Notes under the pieces: generated by a model | Told to the model about the DNA's origin: nothing | The model's input: only the letters and a program-made list of their open reading frames with translations | Database searches by the model: none | Shown: in pieces, positions 51,201 through 58,998 of the stretch | How the letters are laid out: each line of letters starts with the position of its first letter | How positions within the stretch are numbered: position 1 is the stretch's first letter | Translations under genes and position numbers: made by a program | Source: CBDESM01 sp965242485 | GTDB lineage: Bacteria > Chloroflexota > Dehalococcoidia > Bin125 | Length of the DNA stretch: 64,000 nt | Reading direction: 5' to 3' | Assembly: GCA_965242485.1 (NCBI GenBank) | Contig: CBDESM010000003.1 | Location: forward strand, 2,480,001-2,544,000

Positions 51201-51730
51201 TCCGGCTGGAGCGTGGAGCGGAACTCCACCTCGAGCGTGGCCGATTTGTACGAGCCGTTTCCGTTCGGATCGGAGGGAGGCCAGAGTCGCGCCTCGACCG
51301 TGATCCGCGTCTGGCCGGCTGGCGGGACGAAACGGATGATCTCCGGTTCCACCGCGGCCGTCACCGCCAGATTGCCGCTGTTGGTGATCCGGTGCAGGCT
51401 GGGCCAGAAGGCGCAGATGTTGCCTGTATTTCGGCAGAGCCGCCCGTCGCGAAGCCTGTTGCGGTTGTAGTTCCCCAAGAGCTGCGTCCCGGCCGATGCG
51501 CGGACCTCCAGCCGTCCGATCGTGTCGTAGGTGGCGGCGTTCTCCGGGTTGTTCTCGTCGACGACTTCGATTTGGAAGCCGTTGGGGACGTCAGCCGGCG
51601 CGCTCAGTTTCGGGATCGGCACCACCGTCTGCGCCTGCGCCCGTTCGCCGAAGGCGAGCAGGCCCGCGCAAGCCGCCAGCACTGCAATCGCGAGCGCCGC
51701 GAAACCTCGCCCGGGCAAGAAAGGCCTCAC
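48287..51730 (-). CDS. giant secreted protein, phase-variable candidate (G13 at start)
   Basis: 1147 residues from the GTG at 51730. That start gives a clean signal peptide (VRPFLPGRGFAALAIAVLAACAGLLAFGERAQA). The rest is beta-rich with Cys pairs and Ig/invasin-like stretches (GNPVADGTAVWWDATT near the C-terminus). The end LHLWNGKKWVPYAEA...YLIAPGDMLCLI resembles the G-x-N-L-V-x-W modules of other secreted proteins here. The GTG is the last base of a 13-G run. Upstream, AGGAGG and a GTG at 51855 open a second signal-like frame that reaches TGA at the tract unless one G is added. Confidence 0.8.
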   Translation of the reverse strand: MRPFLPGRGFAALAIAVLAACAGLLAFGERAQAQTVVPIPKLSAPADVPNGFQIEVVDENNPENAATYDTIGRLEVRASAGTQLLGNYNRNRLRDGRLCRNTGNICAFWPSLHRITNSGNLAVTAAVEPEIIRFVPPAGQTRITVEARLWPPSDPNGNGSYKSATLEVEFRSTLQPEPRILRYDFVRVNGAEHYHQRDRIGFRLGWNSEHWDHRFITGFRVAGPPGSFITRHEQQRNGVCTLTRALTDDAPGHICTFTDGSEAREFSYSSNLLGNVLYFAPPRSGSGTARITITADLLTGGTASGTLDIRYGPTLPADLGHPYPVFEFREHPLRRRTAPFTNDGMTNGDQIWSAVIIRDERDDSHPRVRPQEVWEWAVMDWVDPDADDPLQSGIGTYSVRGVPGRAADRRVVGGGGFGPLNVAGWIDRAGSAETVRWEQPFYFPATAPAAGSGRLLGEFSVDAARDDLGVTPLRTVTLYGSFRYGIPLPPAEGSAGDPVMAMDLPHDADQIVGPGETAAVRASLSATITEPEDRDVVVACIHTYEAAPPPPSTYRTNPSPYCAYNDLLDAAESYLVITGPATWRDTGGKRLEIGAGSGYPVLQCRDLDEDLTVVCDAKSLVGEYPELVVDDDAAGDEIAISAKFASRELAGRGGFHIVWGEVGADWGSHAPLAERPDEIFGRFSFALLGIQQVHTAVLERDGDGPVLAGAEEALRLRIRNERGDAADAAAIDSIIIIAAGGGQLDSDWCNASVACAFDIAALRESAKAGNRGPELIGEIPLSLRLPETLGNIELTATITAAGRTLRAELALEVLGTAAGLELGGSLALGSGLPIVHHHATPDDDDRDIAIISARASDALDRATALPIRAVREVFDPAGNIVVDGVIVTEQCLHGRLSCSYRVQVTAPREDPLELGRYALRVTADDRVASAGFIVVGPAAGIEVIGAEPKGIWQTFDFRVRVTDDQGNPVADGTAVWWDATTRSPAGGPTTAALVAITPLIESYTKTKGGEAVAEVMTVGEEIGVLYAHAGGLREDPDVSTLVVVDTGLPDDCTARQLSEVAADAAAGMAFATFNGGHFCRASDLFASLSPDWSALHLWNGKKWVPYAEADDGPAPGTSDYLIAPGDMLCLIAAQTAAVSDQEPANPG

Positions 51731-51742
51731 CCCCCCCCCCCC
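51730..51742. repeat. 13-base G/C homopolymer at the start of the secreted protein
   Basis: G13 on the coding (minus) strand, ending in the first base of the GTG start. Its length follows from the reading frame through AGT-G13-TGAGG. It sits between an upstream SD-led frame and the signal peptide frame. Confidence 0.85.
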
Positions 51743-51854
51743 ACTCCGAACATCAGTTTCATTGATAGGGCATTCTGTGCCCTTGGCCCCAAAATTTGGC
51801 CGACCCGCAGGAGGGGGCAGATCAGCGCGAACAGGGCCATCGCAGCCAAGCGCA

Positions 51855-51860
51855 CGCCAA
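51855..51860 (-). promoter_or_regulatory. strong ribosome-binding site in the alternate frame of the secreted protein
   Basis: On the minus strand AAAGGAGG-TTGGC-GTG places an ideal Shine-Dalgarno before a GTG at 51855. The frame it opens reads VRLAAMALFALICPLL, then runs through the G tract and stops at TGA with 13 G; 14 or 11 G would fuse it to the secreted protein. Confidence 0.6.
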
Positions 51861-51995
51861 CCTCCTTTCAGCACGAGCGGACTCGGTCGGTGAACCGTAC
51901 TATTCGCACCCGTGAACTATTGGCGCGACGCTAGCGAATCAGGAACGGCCTTGCAAGGCTGGAGGAAGGGCAAGGACGGCAGGGAAGGCGGAAGC

Positions 51996-52709
51996 TCAGG
52001 CGGCGTATTCGCGGGCGAGCGAGTCGAGCAGGTCGATCATCAGGTCGGGGCGGCTGAAGAAGGGCGAATGATCGGTCGGCCACTCCGCGATCCGCGTCGC
52101 CCGCCGCGCCATCTCCCGCTGGCCTTCCGGCGTCAGCGCGCGGTCGTCGGTGCAGACCACATAGGTGGTCGGGATTTTCTCGTAGGCCAGCGCGCGCGGG
52201 CGCGGCGGCAGATCGGGCCGGTGCATATCGTCGGGCACCAGCAGCGACTTGGCGCGGGCGACGTCCTCTTCGGAACAGCGGTGGTAGAAAACGGGCCGGA
52301 GCGACTCCTCGTGCACCGTCGCGGTGCCGTCGCCGCCCGGCACGATCGCGCCGCCCAACTCCGGCGCGACCAAGCTGGCCGGCATCCCGCCCTCCGCGTC
52401 GGGCATGATCGCGGTGAGGTAGACGAGGTGCTTGACCCGCTTGTCGTCCAGCGCCGCCGTCGTGATCGCGATTCCGCCGAAGGAGTGCCCCAGCAGCACG
52501 ATCGGCCCCTCGATGCCCGCCATCTGCTCCCGCGTCATCCGCTCGTTCTCGTCCGAGTCGTCCGCGCCGATCAGCGGATCCCCGCGCCTGCGATCCACGC
52601 AGAGCGTCGGCACTCCCCGCGCCTCCAAGACCTCCACCACCTTGTCGAAGCACCACGGCCCGTGCCAAGCGCCATGCACGAGGACGACGGTCGCGGGCGA
52701 ATCGGGCAT
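51996..52709 (-). CDS. alpha/beta hydrolase
   Basis: 237 residues. ATVVLVHGAWHGPWCF has the oxyanion-hole HG; LLGHSFGGIAI holds the nucleophile Ser; the late TDHSPFF gives the catalytic His. HGAWHG-type hydrolases of this form include methyl-esterase and hydroxynitrile-lyase relatives, so an ester or nitrile substrate is possible. ATG at 52709 opens directly before the strand that leads to HGAW. It ends just past the start region of the giant gene, on the same strand (265 bp apart). Confidence 0.88.
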   Translation of the reverse strand: MPDSPATVVLVHGAWHGPWCFDKVVEVLEARGVPTLCVDRRRGDPLIGADDSDENERMTREQMAGIEGPIVLLGHSFGGIAITTAALDDKRVKHLVYLTAIMPDAEGGMPASLVAPELGGAIVPGGDGTATVHEESLRPVFYHRCSEEDVARAKSLLVPDDMHRPDLPPRPRALAYEKIPTTYVVCTDDRALTPEGQREMARRATRIAEWPTDHSPFFSRPDLMIDLLDSLAREYAA

Positions 52710-52745
52710 CTCGACGGTCCTCTCGGCGATAAATGGAAAAGTGGT

Positions 52746-52818
<73 letters not shown>

Positions 52819-52850
52819 AGCGGTCGTAGCGTAACAGGGGAGGAAACGCC

Positions 52851-54140
52851 ATGACCGACGATACGACCGATTCCGCCACCAGCGGGGAGCAAACCGAAGA
52901 AGCGGCAGCCGATCCCGCGCCGCTGTCCGAGCCCGAACTGATCGCCGCCGTGCGCCAACTCGCGCAGGGCCCCTTCGCCGAGCGGGCCGAAGCGGCCGAC
53001 CGCAGCGGCGAGATGCCTTTGGAGAATTTCGAGCAGCTGCGCGCGCTCGGCCTGCCCGGCTTGGTGGTGCCGGCGGAGTTCGGCGGCCTCGACGTCTCGG
53101 TCGAGACCTACCTGCGCGTCATCGAAGAGATCGCGCGGGGCGATTCCTCGACCGCCGTCGCGCTCAACATGCACCTGCTGGTCTCGATGCTGCTGCGCGC
53201 GCTGCCGCCGATCCCGCGCCGCTCGGTCGTGCTCGCCGCCATCGCCGAGGGCGCTTGGTGCTGCGCGCCGGGCTCGATCCCGCTGCGCCAGCTCGACCGC
53301 TCCGGGGCCGGCTTCCGCGTCGCCGAAGACGGCGCAGACCTCGTAATCGACGGCCGCGCCGGCTTCGCCTCGATGAGCGACGCCGCCCGCTTCATCCTCG
53401 CCGCCGGCCAGATCCAGCGCGAGGGCGCCGACGCCGACCTCGTCCTCGCCGTGATCGAAGCCGACTCCGCGGGCGTCGAAATTCTCGGCAATTGGGACGG
53501 GATGGGCCTGCGCTCGACCGCCTCGCACGACATCGCGATGAACGGCGTGCGCGTGCCCCGGGCCGAGGCGATGGTCGCCCCGCCGGCGCTGATCCGGGCC
53601 GCCGAAGCGATGATGCCGCAGGTCATGTTCCAGCGCCGCGCCCTGCCCGCGCTCGGCATCCTCGCGATCTGGCTCGGCACCGCCCAGGCGGTCTTCGACG
53701 AAACCGCCGCCTACCTGCGCAAGCGCAGCGGCTACCTCGCCGTGCCGATGCCCGGCGAAGCCGGCGGCGAGGGCCCGCGCTCCGAACAGCCCTGGGCCCA
53801 GTCCTCGCTCGGCGAGATGGACACCTGGCTGGAAACCTCGCGCGAGCTGCTCTACGCCGCCGCCGCCCGCGTCGACCAGCCCTTCCCCGACCGCCAGTCC
53901 TTCATCCGCTACCAAGTCCGCCTGACCTACCAGATGCGGCGGATGGCCGAAGAGCTGGCCCAGCGCTCGATCGCCCTCTGCGGCGCGCACGCCTACGTCA
54001 AGGGCGCGCCGCTCGAACGCCTCTACCGCGACCTCACCGGCGCAATCGTGATGGCCTGGAAAACCGACGAACTCCGCCTCTCCCTAGGCCGCGCCGCCCT
54101 AGGCGAAGAAATCACCATCGTCGGCCCCGCCGGCACCTAG
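52851..54140 (+). CDS. acyl-CoA dehydrogenase family protein
   Basis: 429 residues. ALGLPGLVVPAEFGG and YLRVIEEIARGDSSTAVALNMHLL are the N-terminal helical domain; GFASMSDAARFILAAG and NWDGMGLRSTASHDI belong to the middle beta domain that binds FAD; RYQVRLTYQMRRMAEEL and LCGAHAYVKGAPLERLYRD to the C-terminal helical domain. It oxidises an acyl-CoA, passing electrons to ETF. The Ala/Glu/Asp-rich first 25 residues are extra. No catalytic-base assignment can be made. Substrate unknown. Confidence 0.88.
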   Translation: MTDDTTDSATSGEQTEEAAADPAPLSEPELIAAVRQLAQGPFAERAEAADRSGEMPLENFEQLRALGLPGLVVPAEFGGLDVSVETYLRVIEEIARGDSSTAVALNMHLLVSMLLRALPPIPRRSVVLAAIAEGAWCCAPGSIPLRQLDRSGAGFRVAEDGADLVIDGRAGFASMSDAARFILAAGQIQREGADADLVLAVIEADSAGVEILGNWDGMGLRSTASHDIAMNGVRVPRAEAMVAPPALIRAAEAMMPQVMFQRRALPALGILAIWLGTAQAVFDETAAYLRKRSGYLAVPMPGEAGGEGPRSEQPWAQSSLGEMDTWLETSRELLYAAAARVDQPFPDRQSFIRYQVRLTYQMRRMAEELAQRSIALCGAHAYVKGAPLERLYRDLTGAIVMAWKTDELRLSLGRAALGEEITIVGPAGT

Positions 54141-54311
54141 GCGGGCCGGGGCGAGGCGTCTGTCAAGCACGCCACAGTGCGCTTGTAGCGCAGACGACAG
54201 AGACCGCGCAATCGGGCGTGTAGAGGCGTAGGTTCGACGGCAGAGGGACGGGAATCGCGACGGAGGAAACGGAGACACCGCCACGGAGCAGCGACCCGAA
54301 CGGGGTGCGGG

Positions 54312-55172
54312 ATGAAGACGAACAGTCGCAACATCACGCTCGCGCAGCTAGGGATAGCGGTGCTGCTCCCGGTTCTCATCGCTTGGGCCGCGGTCCACTG
54401 GACGAGTGCCGCGCAAGTGCGGACGACGGCTGATTCCAATCCTGCTCAGATTCCCTGTCGCGGCCTTCCCCCGCTCACGATGATCGTCGACGCCGCCGCG
54501 CTGGGCGGCAACGGCACGCTCGCGAAGCGGGTTGCCTCGCCGTCCGGGCGATGCTCGATGAGCCTCACCGTCACGGCCGATCCTGCCTCCGCATCCGCCC
54601 GCGCGCCCGACCCGGCGGAGCCATGCACCATCACCGCCGCGCCGGCGCTCTGGGAGAACGGCGTCGGGGTCTTTCCAGCGCTCAGGGGCGACTGCGCGCT
54701 GTCGAAGATTTCCGTGCGCGTTTCCATCAACTCCGCACTTCCCGGGGGCGCTGGTTCCGGGCACGGTTCGCGCATCGCCCGCGCCCACTCGTCGCTGATC
54801 GTTGGGGACATGGCCGTACCTGCGCTCTGGATGGAGCACAGGGCGCGGGGCCAGTGGTGGTACAACGACTCGGCCGTGCCATTGGCGCGCGCCAGTTACG
54901 GATCGCATCTTGACCAATTTCCCGACCGGGACATGCGGATCGGCAGCGCCCAGGAGCAGACCTACCGGTCCGACGACGGAACCCGCATACATGCGCACCA
55001 AGACATCGGCTGGTACCAGCGCAATCACGATTTCGACCCGGGCTGGCTGTCGACGCGGGTGAAGGTGATCATGAAACCGCGAGGGTGGTACGAATGCGAG
55101 TTCGACATCTGGGGCAGCCTGATCGAGCAGCCCGGTTCCGTGACCTTGAACAACTGGGAGTGCTTCGACTAG
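54312..55172 (+). CDS. secreted or membrane-anchored protein of unknown function
   Basis: 286 residues. LAQLGIAVLLPVLIAWAAVHW forms a signal anchor. The rest has several Cys (PCRGLPPLTM, GRCSMSLT, EPCTITAA, DCALSKI, WECFD) and a repeated ADPA/Ser/Thr-rich part, suggesting an extracellular disulfide-bonded domain. I recognise no family. GGTGCGGG precedes the ATG at 54312. The 170 bp upstream hold nothing I recognise. Confidence 0.6.
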   Translation: MKTNSRNITLAQLGIAVLLPVLIAWAAVHWTSAAQVRTTADSNPAQIPCRGLPPLTMIVDAAALGGNGTLAKRVASPSGRCSMSLTVTADPASASARAPDPAEPCTITAAPALWENGVGVFPALRGDCALSKISVRVSINSALPGGAGSGHGSRIARAHSSLIVGDMAVPALWMEHRARGQWWYNDSAVPLARASYGSHLDQFPDRDMRIGSAQEQTYRSDDGTRIHAHQDIGWYQRNHDFDPGWLSTRVKVIMKPRGWYECEFDIWGSLIEQPGSVTLNNWECFD

Positions 55173-55234
55173 GGCCGCGCGCGCGGGCATATGCTCGATC
55201 GCGGGCGAGCGCGAGGGAGCGGGAGGCGGCGCTG

Positions 55235-55723
55235 ATGGTCGGGCGACGGGTTCCCTTGGATATCTGGGCCGCGATGCGGCCGCCCGCAGTCGACGATGCC
55301 GCGCCGGCGGACTGCGAGCGCGGGCTGGGGGAGGATCCGTATTGGAACACTTGGCGCGGGCTCGTAGCGATGGCGGCCGCCGGGATGGGCGCGTTCGGCA
55401 TCGTGACGATTTTGAGCATCGGACTGCCGTTCTTCGTCGCGGCTCATCTTTTGCTCATCGCGGCGGTCTGGCTGCGGCAAGGCCCGTGGCGGGCGCAGGT
55501 GGGTCTGGGCTGCACCCTGCTGCTGATCATCTGGTGGCCCGCCACGCTGATGGCCGCGGTCGGCGCAGCGCCCGTCCTGCTCGTTTGGGCCGCCCATCGC
55601 CGCATCCGCGCCCGTCGTGGACGCGCATGGGACGGCTCCGCCTGGCCGCGGCCGGTGATCGCCGCGTCGGTGGCGGCCGGCGCTGCCGCGCTCGTCGCGC
55701 TGATCGTGCTGCTGTCCGGCTGA
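55235..55723 (+). CDS. small membrane protein of unknown function
   Basis: 162 residues with four hydrophobic stretches, among them LVAMAAAGMGAFGIVTILSIGLP, FFVAAHLLLIAAVWL, TLLLIIWWPATLMAAVGAAPVLL and VIAASVAAGAAALVALIVLL. The cytosolic N-terminus begins MVGRRVPLDIW. The open frame extends further upstream, but the first 50 residues are basic and low-complexity, so ATG 55235 was preferred. Unknown role. Confidence 0.6.
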   Translation: MVGRRVPLDIWAAMRPPAVDDAAPADCERGLGEDPYWNTWRGLVAMAAAGMGAFGIVTILSIGLPFFVAAHLLLIAAVWLRQGPWRAQVGLGCTLLLIIWWPATLMAAVGAAPVLLVWAAHRRIRARRGRAWDGSAWPRPVIAASVAAGAAALVALIVLLSG

Positions 55724-55737
55724 GCGCGGGCGGGCTG

Positions 55738-55743
55738 TAGACT
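55738..55743 (+). promoter_or_regulatory. predicted -10 box TAGACT of the nitronate monooxygenase gene
   Basis: GGCTGTAGACTCTCG lies 51 nt before the ATG at 55795, in the same TAGACT form seen at nuoB and nuoI. Confidence 0.4.
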
Positions 55744-55794
55744 CTCGCCGACTTGACCGCAGCCGGCATCATTCCCGCCTTGAAGGAGCACGAC

Positions 55795-56931
55795 ATGGCA
55801 TCTCCGCTGAAGACCGAACTCTGCGACATCCTCGGCATCGAGGTGCCCGTGATCCTGGCCGGGATGGGCGGCGCGGCCGGGCCCTCGCTCGCCGCGGCCG
55901 TCTCCGAAGCCGGCGGGCTCGGCGTCGTCGGCGCGACCGGCTACTCGCCCGACGAGCTCAGCGGGATGATCGCCAAGGTCCGCTCGCTGACCGACAAGCC
56001 CTTCGGCGTCGACCTGCTGCTGCCCTCCTCGATCGTCGACGCGGGCAACCGCGAGGACCTCGAACTCGAGATCTCGCAGGAGCACCGCCTCTTCGTCGAC
56101 AACCTCAAGCAGGAGTTCAACATCCCCGACCCGAGCGCGATGCCCGACCGGCCGCCGCTGACGCAGGAGTACTTCCGCAAGCAGGTCGAGGTGATCCTCG
56201 ACGAGCACGTGCCCGTCTTCGCCTCCGGGCTGGGCAACCCCGGCTGGATGGTCGACGACGCGCACGCGCAGGGGATGAAGGTGATCGGCCTGGTCGGCAA
56301 CACCCGCAACGCCAAGCGCGTCGCCGCGGCCAACGTCGACGCCGTCGTCGCGCAGGGCACCGAGGCCGGCGGGCACACGGGGCGGATCGGCACGCTGGCG
56401 CTGGTGCCGCAGGTGGCCGACGCGATCGCCCCGACCAAGACCATCGCCGCCGGCGGCATCGCCGACGGGCGCGGCCTGCTCGCCGCCCTCTCGCTCGGCG
56501 CGGAAGCCGTCTGGTGCGGCACCGCCTTCCTCGCCACCCACGAGGCCTACCAGGACGCGCAGGAGCGCGGCGAAACCGACGAGTGGACCCGCAAGGTGCA
56601 GTGGGACAAGCTCGTCGCCGCCGTCGACGAGGACACGCGGATCGGGCGGATGTACTCGGGCAAGACGATGCGGCACATGTACAACGCCTGGACCGAGGCC
56701 TGGGAGCGCCCGGAAGCGCCGCCGACGCTGCCGATGCCGCTGCAGGGCCTGCTCGTCGGCGAAGCCCTGCGCGGCGCACGCGAGGCCCACATCGAGGAGC
56801 TGATCGGCGGCCCCGCCGGCAACGCCGCCGGCCTGATCAAGGAAATCCGCGGCGCCAGCGCCGTCGTCAACGCCATGGTCTCCGAAGCCGAAACCCAGCT
56901 CGAAAAGTTCGCCGCCCCCGTCCCCGCCTAA
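55795..56931 (+). CDS. nitronate monooxygenase / 2-nitropropane dioxygenase family
   Basis: 378 residues. TELCDILGIEVPVILAGMGG, GGLGVVGATGYSPDEL, KPFGVDLLLP, VVAQGTEAGGHTG and TIAAGGIADGRGLLAALSLGAEAVWCGTAF are the FMN-binding barrel landmarks of nitronate monooxygenase (and of related enoyl reductase FabK-like enzymes). It probably oxidises alkyl nitronates or an unsaturated thioester. AAGGAG precedes the ATG. It stands in a fatty-acid/CoA-like neighbourhood (acyl-CoA dehydrogenase upstream). Confidence 0.9.
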   Translation: MASPLKTELCDILGIEVPVILAGMGGAAGPSLAAAVSEAGGLGVVGATGYSPDELSGMIAKVRSLTDKPFGVDLLLPSSIVDAGNREDLELEISQEHRLFVDNLKQEFNIPDPSAMPDRPPLTQEYFRKQVEVILDEHVPVFASGLGNPGWMVDDAHAQGMKVIGLVGNTRNAKRVAAANVDAVVAQGTEAGGHTGRIGTLALVPQVADAIAPTKTIAAGGIADGRGLLAALSLGAEAVWCGTAFLATHEAYQDAQERGETDEWTRKVQWDKLVAAVDEDTRIGRMYSGKTMRHMYNAWTEAWERPEAPPTLPMPLQGLLVGEALRGAREAHIEELIGGPAGNAAGLIKEIRGASAVVNAMVSEAETQLEKFAAPVPA

Positions 56932-57010
56932 CCGCCCGGGCAGGGCCGCCGATCGCGCGTTCGCCCGGCCCGGGATTGACCAAACGCGATCCGGGCTTTA
57001 CCGGTTAGGC

Positions 57011-57808
57011 ATGCCCGACGGCGACCAGTTCACGTTCGACGACCTGCTCGACCTCTACCTGCATTGGGAGACGGGCGACGGCCGCCCCGCCTACGAGGAC
57101 ATCAGCGCGATCCTCGAGGAGGCGAAGCAGCAGCATCGCGCCGCGTGGGAACAGCTGACAGGCGGGGGAGGCGATCACGGCCAATCGTGGCGCTCGTGGA
57201 AGGGCAAGAATTTCGAGAAGTTGGTGCGGGAGATCGTCTTCGATGAGGTCCGCAAACTGAATGGCAAGCACGGCACCGATATCCAGCTGGCGACCGACAC
57301 CCAGCTCCAGCCCGAACAGCACGACGAGGTGCTCTCGCGCGTCAAGCGCAATCTCACCCTCGACTACGGCGAGTACGGCATGCACCTGCCCGACGCGGAC
57401 ATCGTGCTCTACGACCCGGCCACCGCGCGGATCATCTGCATCGTGTCCTGCAAGGTGACGATGCGCGAGCGAATCGCGCAGACTGCGTACTGGAAGCTGA
57501 AGCTGTACGGCAATCCGGTCACCAAGCACATCCAAGTCTCATTCGTCACCCCCGACGAGGACGAGGACCTGCGCACCCGGCCCGACCCGCCCAAGAAGGG
57601 ATACGCAATCGTTCATACCGACGTAGACGTCGCCTACCTCCTCTGTGCGTCGTTCGACGAGACCCACCACATCAAGCGATTCAGCGAGTTCGCCTCGGAT
57701 CTGCTGGAGTGGTCTTCGAACATTAGTACGGGGGGGGGGGGGCAGGTCATAGTTTATGTCCTCCCGTCGCGCGACCAACACAGCCGAGGAGATTCAATCT
57801 GTACTTGA
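57011..57808 (+). CDS. type II restriction endonuclease, PD-(D/E)xK, SxK type (BsaWI-like)
   Basis: 265 residues. WRSWKGKNFEKLVREIV and then HLPDADIVLYDP...IICIVSCKVTMRERIAQTAYWK. The PD...S-x-K...E-R spacing resembles the CCGG-recognising nuclease group; the overall layout recalls BsaWI (WCCGGW), which is a tentative link from memory. The 3' end carries 13 G (57730-57742), coding GGGG, and overlaps the methyltransferase start by 53 bp. With 12 or 15 G the frame would stop at TAG 57750, just before the next ATG. Confidence 0.75.
   Translation: MPDGDQFTFDDLLDLYLHWETGDGRPAYEDISAILEEAKQQHRAAWEQLTGGGGDHGQSWRSWKGKNFEKLVREIVFDEVRKLNGKHGTDIQLATDTQLQPEQHDEVLSRVKRNLTLDYGEYGMHLPDADIVLYDPATARIICIVSCKVTMRERIAQTAYWKLKLYGNPVTKHIQVSFVTPDEDEDLRTRPDPPKKGYAIVHTDVDVAYLLCASFDETHHIKRFSEFASDLLEWSSNISTGGGGQVIVYVLPSRDQHSRGDSICT
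57730..57742. repeat. 13-base G homopolymer at restriction-methylation gene junction
   Basis: G13 in the last codons of the nuclease gene, 13 bp before the methyltransferase ATG at 57756. Changes in length would alter the nuclease C-terminus and the overlap with the methyltransferase. Confidence 0.9.
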
Positions 57809-58748
57809 TGCGCTGAAAGCATTGCGGAATCGTCGCGTCCTGCATCCGGACGACATCAACGAGATGCACGACAGAGCGATCAAGACCGTCCGCAAGCTCG
57901 CCACCAGATTCGACAAGCTCAAGAAGGATCTCGACCGCGCCCGTCTCGAAGCGCTCGGCGAGGATCCGGAAGAAAAACCGTTGCTGGAGAGCACGACGCT
58001 TTGGGATTTTCCGACTCAATCCTATGGCAGCGCGAAGAAAGGCGACTCCAAGTATCAGGGCGTCACGCCCGCTTTCATCATCTACAACATGATCCAGCGC
58101 TACACGGAGCCGGGCGACTTGGTGCTCGATCCGATGTGCGGATCGGGCACCAGCATCGATGTCTGCCTTGAAGAAGGCCGCGAAGTGATCGGCTACGACA
58201 TCACGCCGACACGCGACGATATCCAGCGCGTGGATGCCCGCCAAATTCCGCTGCACGATGACTCGGTCGATATGGTCTTCATCGACTCGCCCTACGGCGA
58301 CAACGTCAAGTACTCCGACGACCCGCAAAACATCGGCCATCTCAGCGCCGAACAGGACGGCTTCTACGAAGCCTTGGGCGAAGTCGCCGAAGAGCTCTAC
58401 CGCGTGCTCAAGCCCGGCAAGGCGCTGGGCTGGCTGATCGGCGACCAGTGGGTGCGCAAGCGCTACACCCCGGTCGGGATGTACATCTACCAGCTGCTGG
58501 TCGACGGCACCGGCTTCATCCCGGTCGACAAGATCGTCGTAGCCCGCCGCAACCAGAGCAGCAACACCGGCATCTGGCACTACCGCGCCAGAAAGCACAA
58601 CTTCTACCTCCGCGGCCACAAAGACCTGATCATCGTCCGCAAACCCGACCTCCGCGAAGTCCAAATCCAACCCGAACAGGTCATCCAAGTAGGCAAAGAC
58701 GCCAACACCCGCCCCGGCGAACGCCGCACCTGGCGCAAGTACAAATGA
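57756..58748 (+). CDS. DNA amino-methyltransferase of the second type II system
   Basis: 330 residues. A helical N-terminus (AEEIQSVLDALKALRNRR) precedes VLDPMCGSGTSIDVCLEEGREVIGYDI (motif I, SAM binding, about 125) and MVFIDSPYGDNVKYS (motif IV, about 190). DSPY instead of DPPY and the motif order are compatible with an N4-cytosine enzyme. ELYRVLKPGKALGWLIGDQW and KIVVARRNQSSNT follow. It overlaps the nuclease gene, as in classical RM pairs. If the nuclease is CCGG-like, this enzyme would protect that site. Confidence 0.85.
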   Translation: MSSRRATNTAEEIQSVLDALKALRNRRVLHPDDINEMHDRAIKTVRKLATRFDKLKKDLDRARLEALGEDPEEKPLLESTTLWDFPTQSYGSAKKGDSKYQGVTPAFIIYNMIQRYTEPGDLVLDPMCGSGTSIDVCLEEGREVIGYDITPTRDDIQRVDARQIPLHDDSVDMVFIDSPYGDNVKYSDDPQNIGHLSAEQDGFYEALGEVAEELYRVLKPGKALGWLIGDQWVRKRYTPVGMYIYQLLVDGTGFIPVDKIVVARRNQSSNTGIWHYRARKHNFYLRGHKDLIIVRKPDLREVQIQPEQVIQVGKDANTRPGERRTWRKYK

Positions 58749-58842
58749 CGGCGACGATCACTCTTGATTTACGGGCGGATACCGGTACTCGCCCCGGACA
58801 TCGCACTTCTCCAGTAGCCCAACAGTGCCCATCTTGCGAACT
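58749..58842. other. convergent intergenic
   Basis: 94 bp between converging genes. It contains ACCGGT at 58782-58787; another ACCGGT lies at 57000-57005 before the nuclease gene. No terminator hairpin was seen. Confidence 0.4.
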
Positions 58843-58998
58843 TCACGGCCGAAATCGGGTTGTCGGGTGTCGTGGCGGCGTTTCCATTCGGAGGGTGGCC
58901 CAGTCGACGGCGTCTAGGTAATGGACGCACTCGCCGGGGCGTTCTTGGAAGAAGGAGAGCAGCATCTCGCGGGTTTCGGACATCTGGCGGTCGGTCAT
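58843..58998 (-). CDS. 51-residue protein coupled to the third methyltransferase
   Basis: MTDRQMSETREMLLSFFQERPGECVHYLDAVDWA, then a basic tail. The ATG overlaps the methyltransferase TGA (ATGA), which argues for a real co-translated gene. It could be a truncated nuclease or a small regulator; the HYLDAVDW segment is not recognised. Confidence 0.5.
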   Translation of the reverse strand: MTDRQMSETREMLLSFFQERPGECVHYLDAVDWATLRMETPPRHPTTRFRP

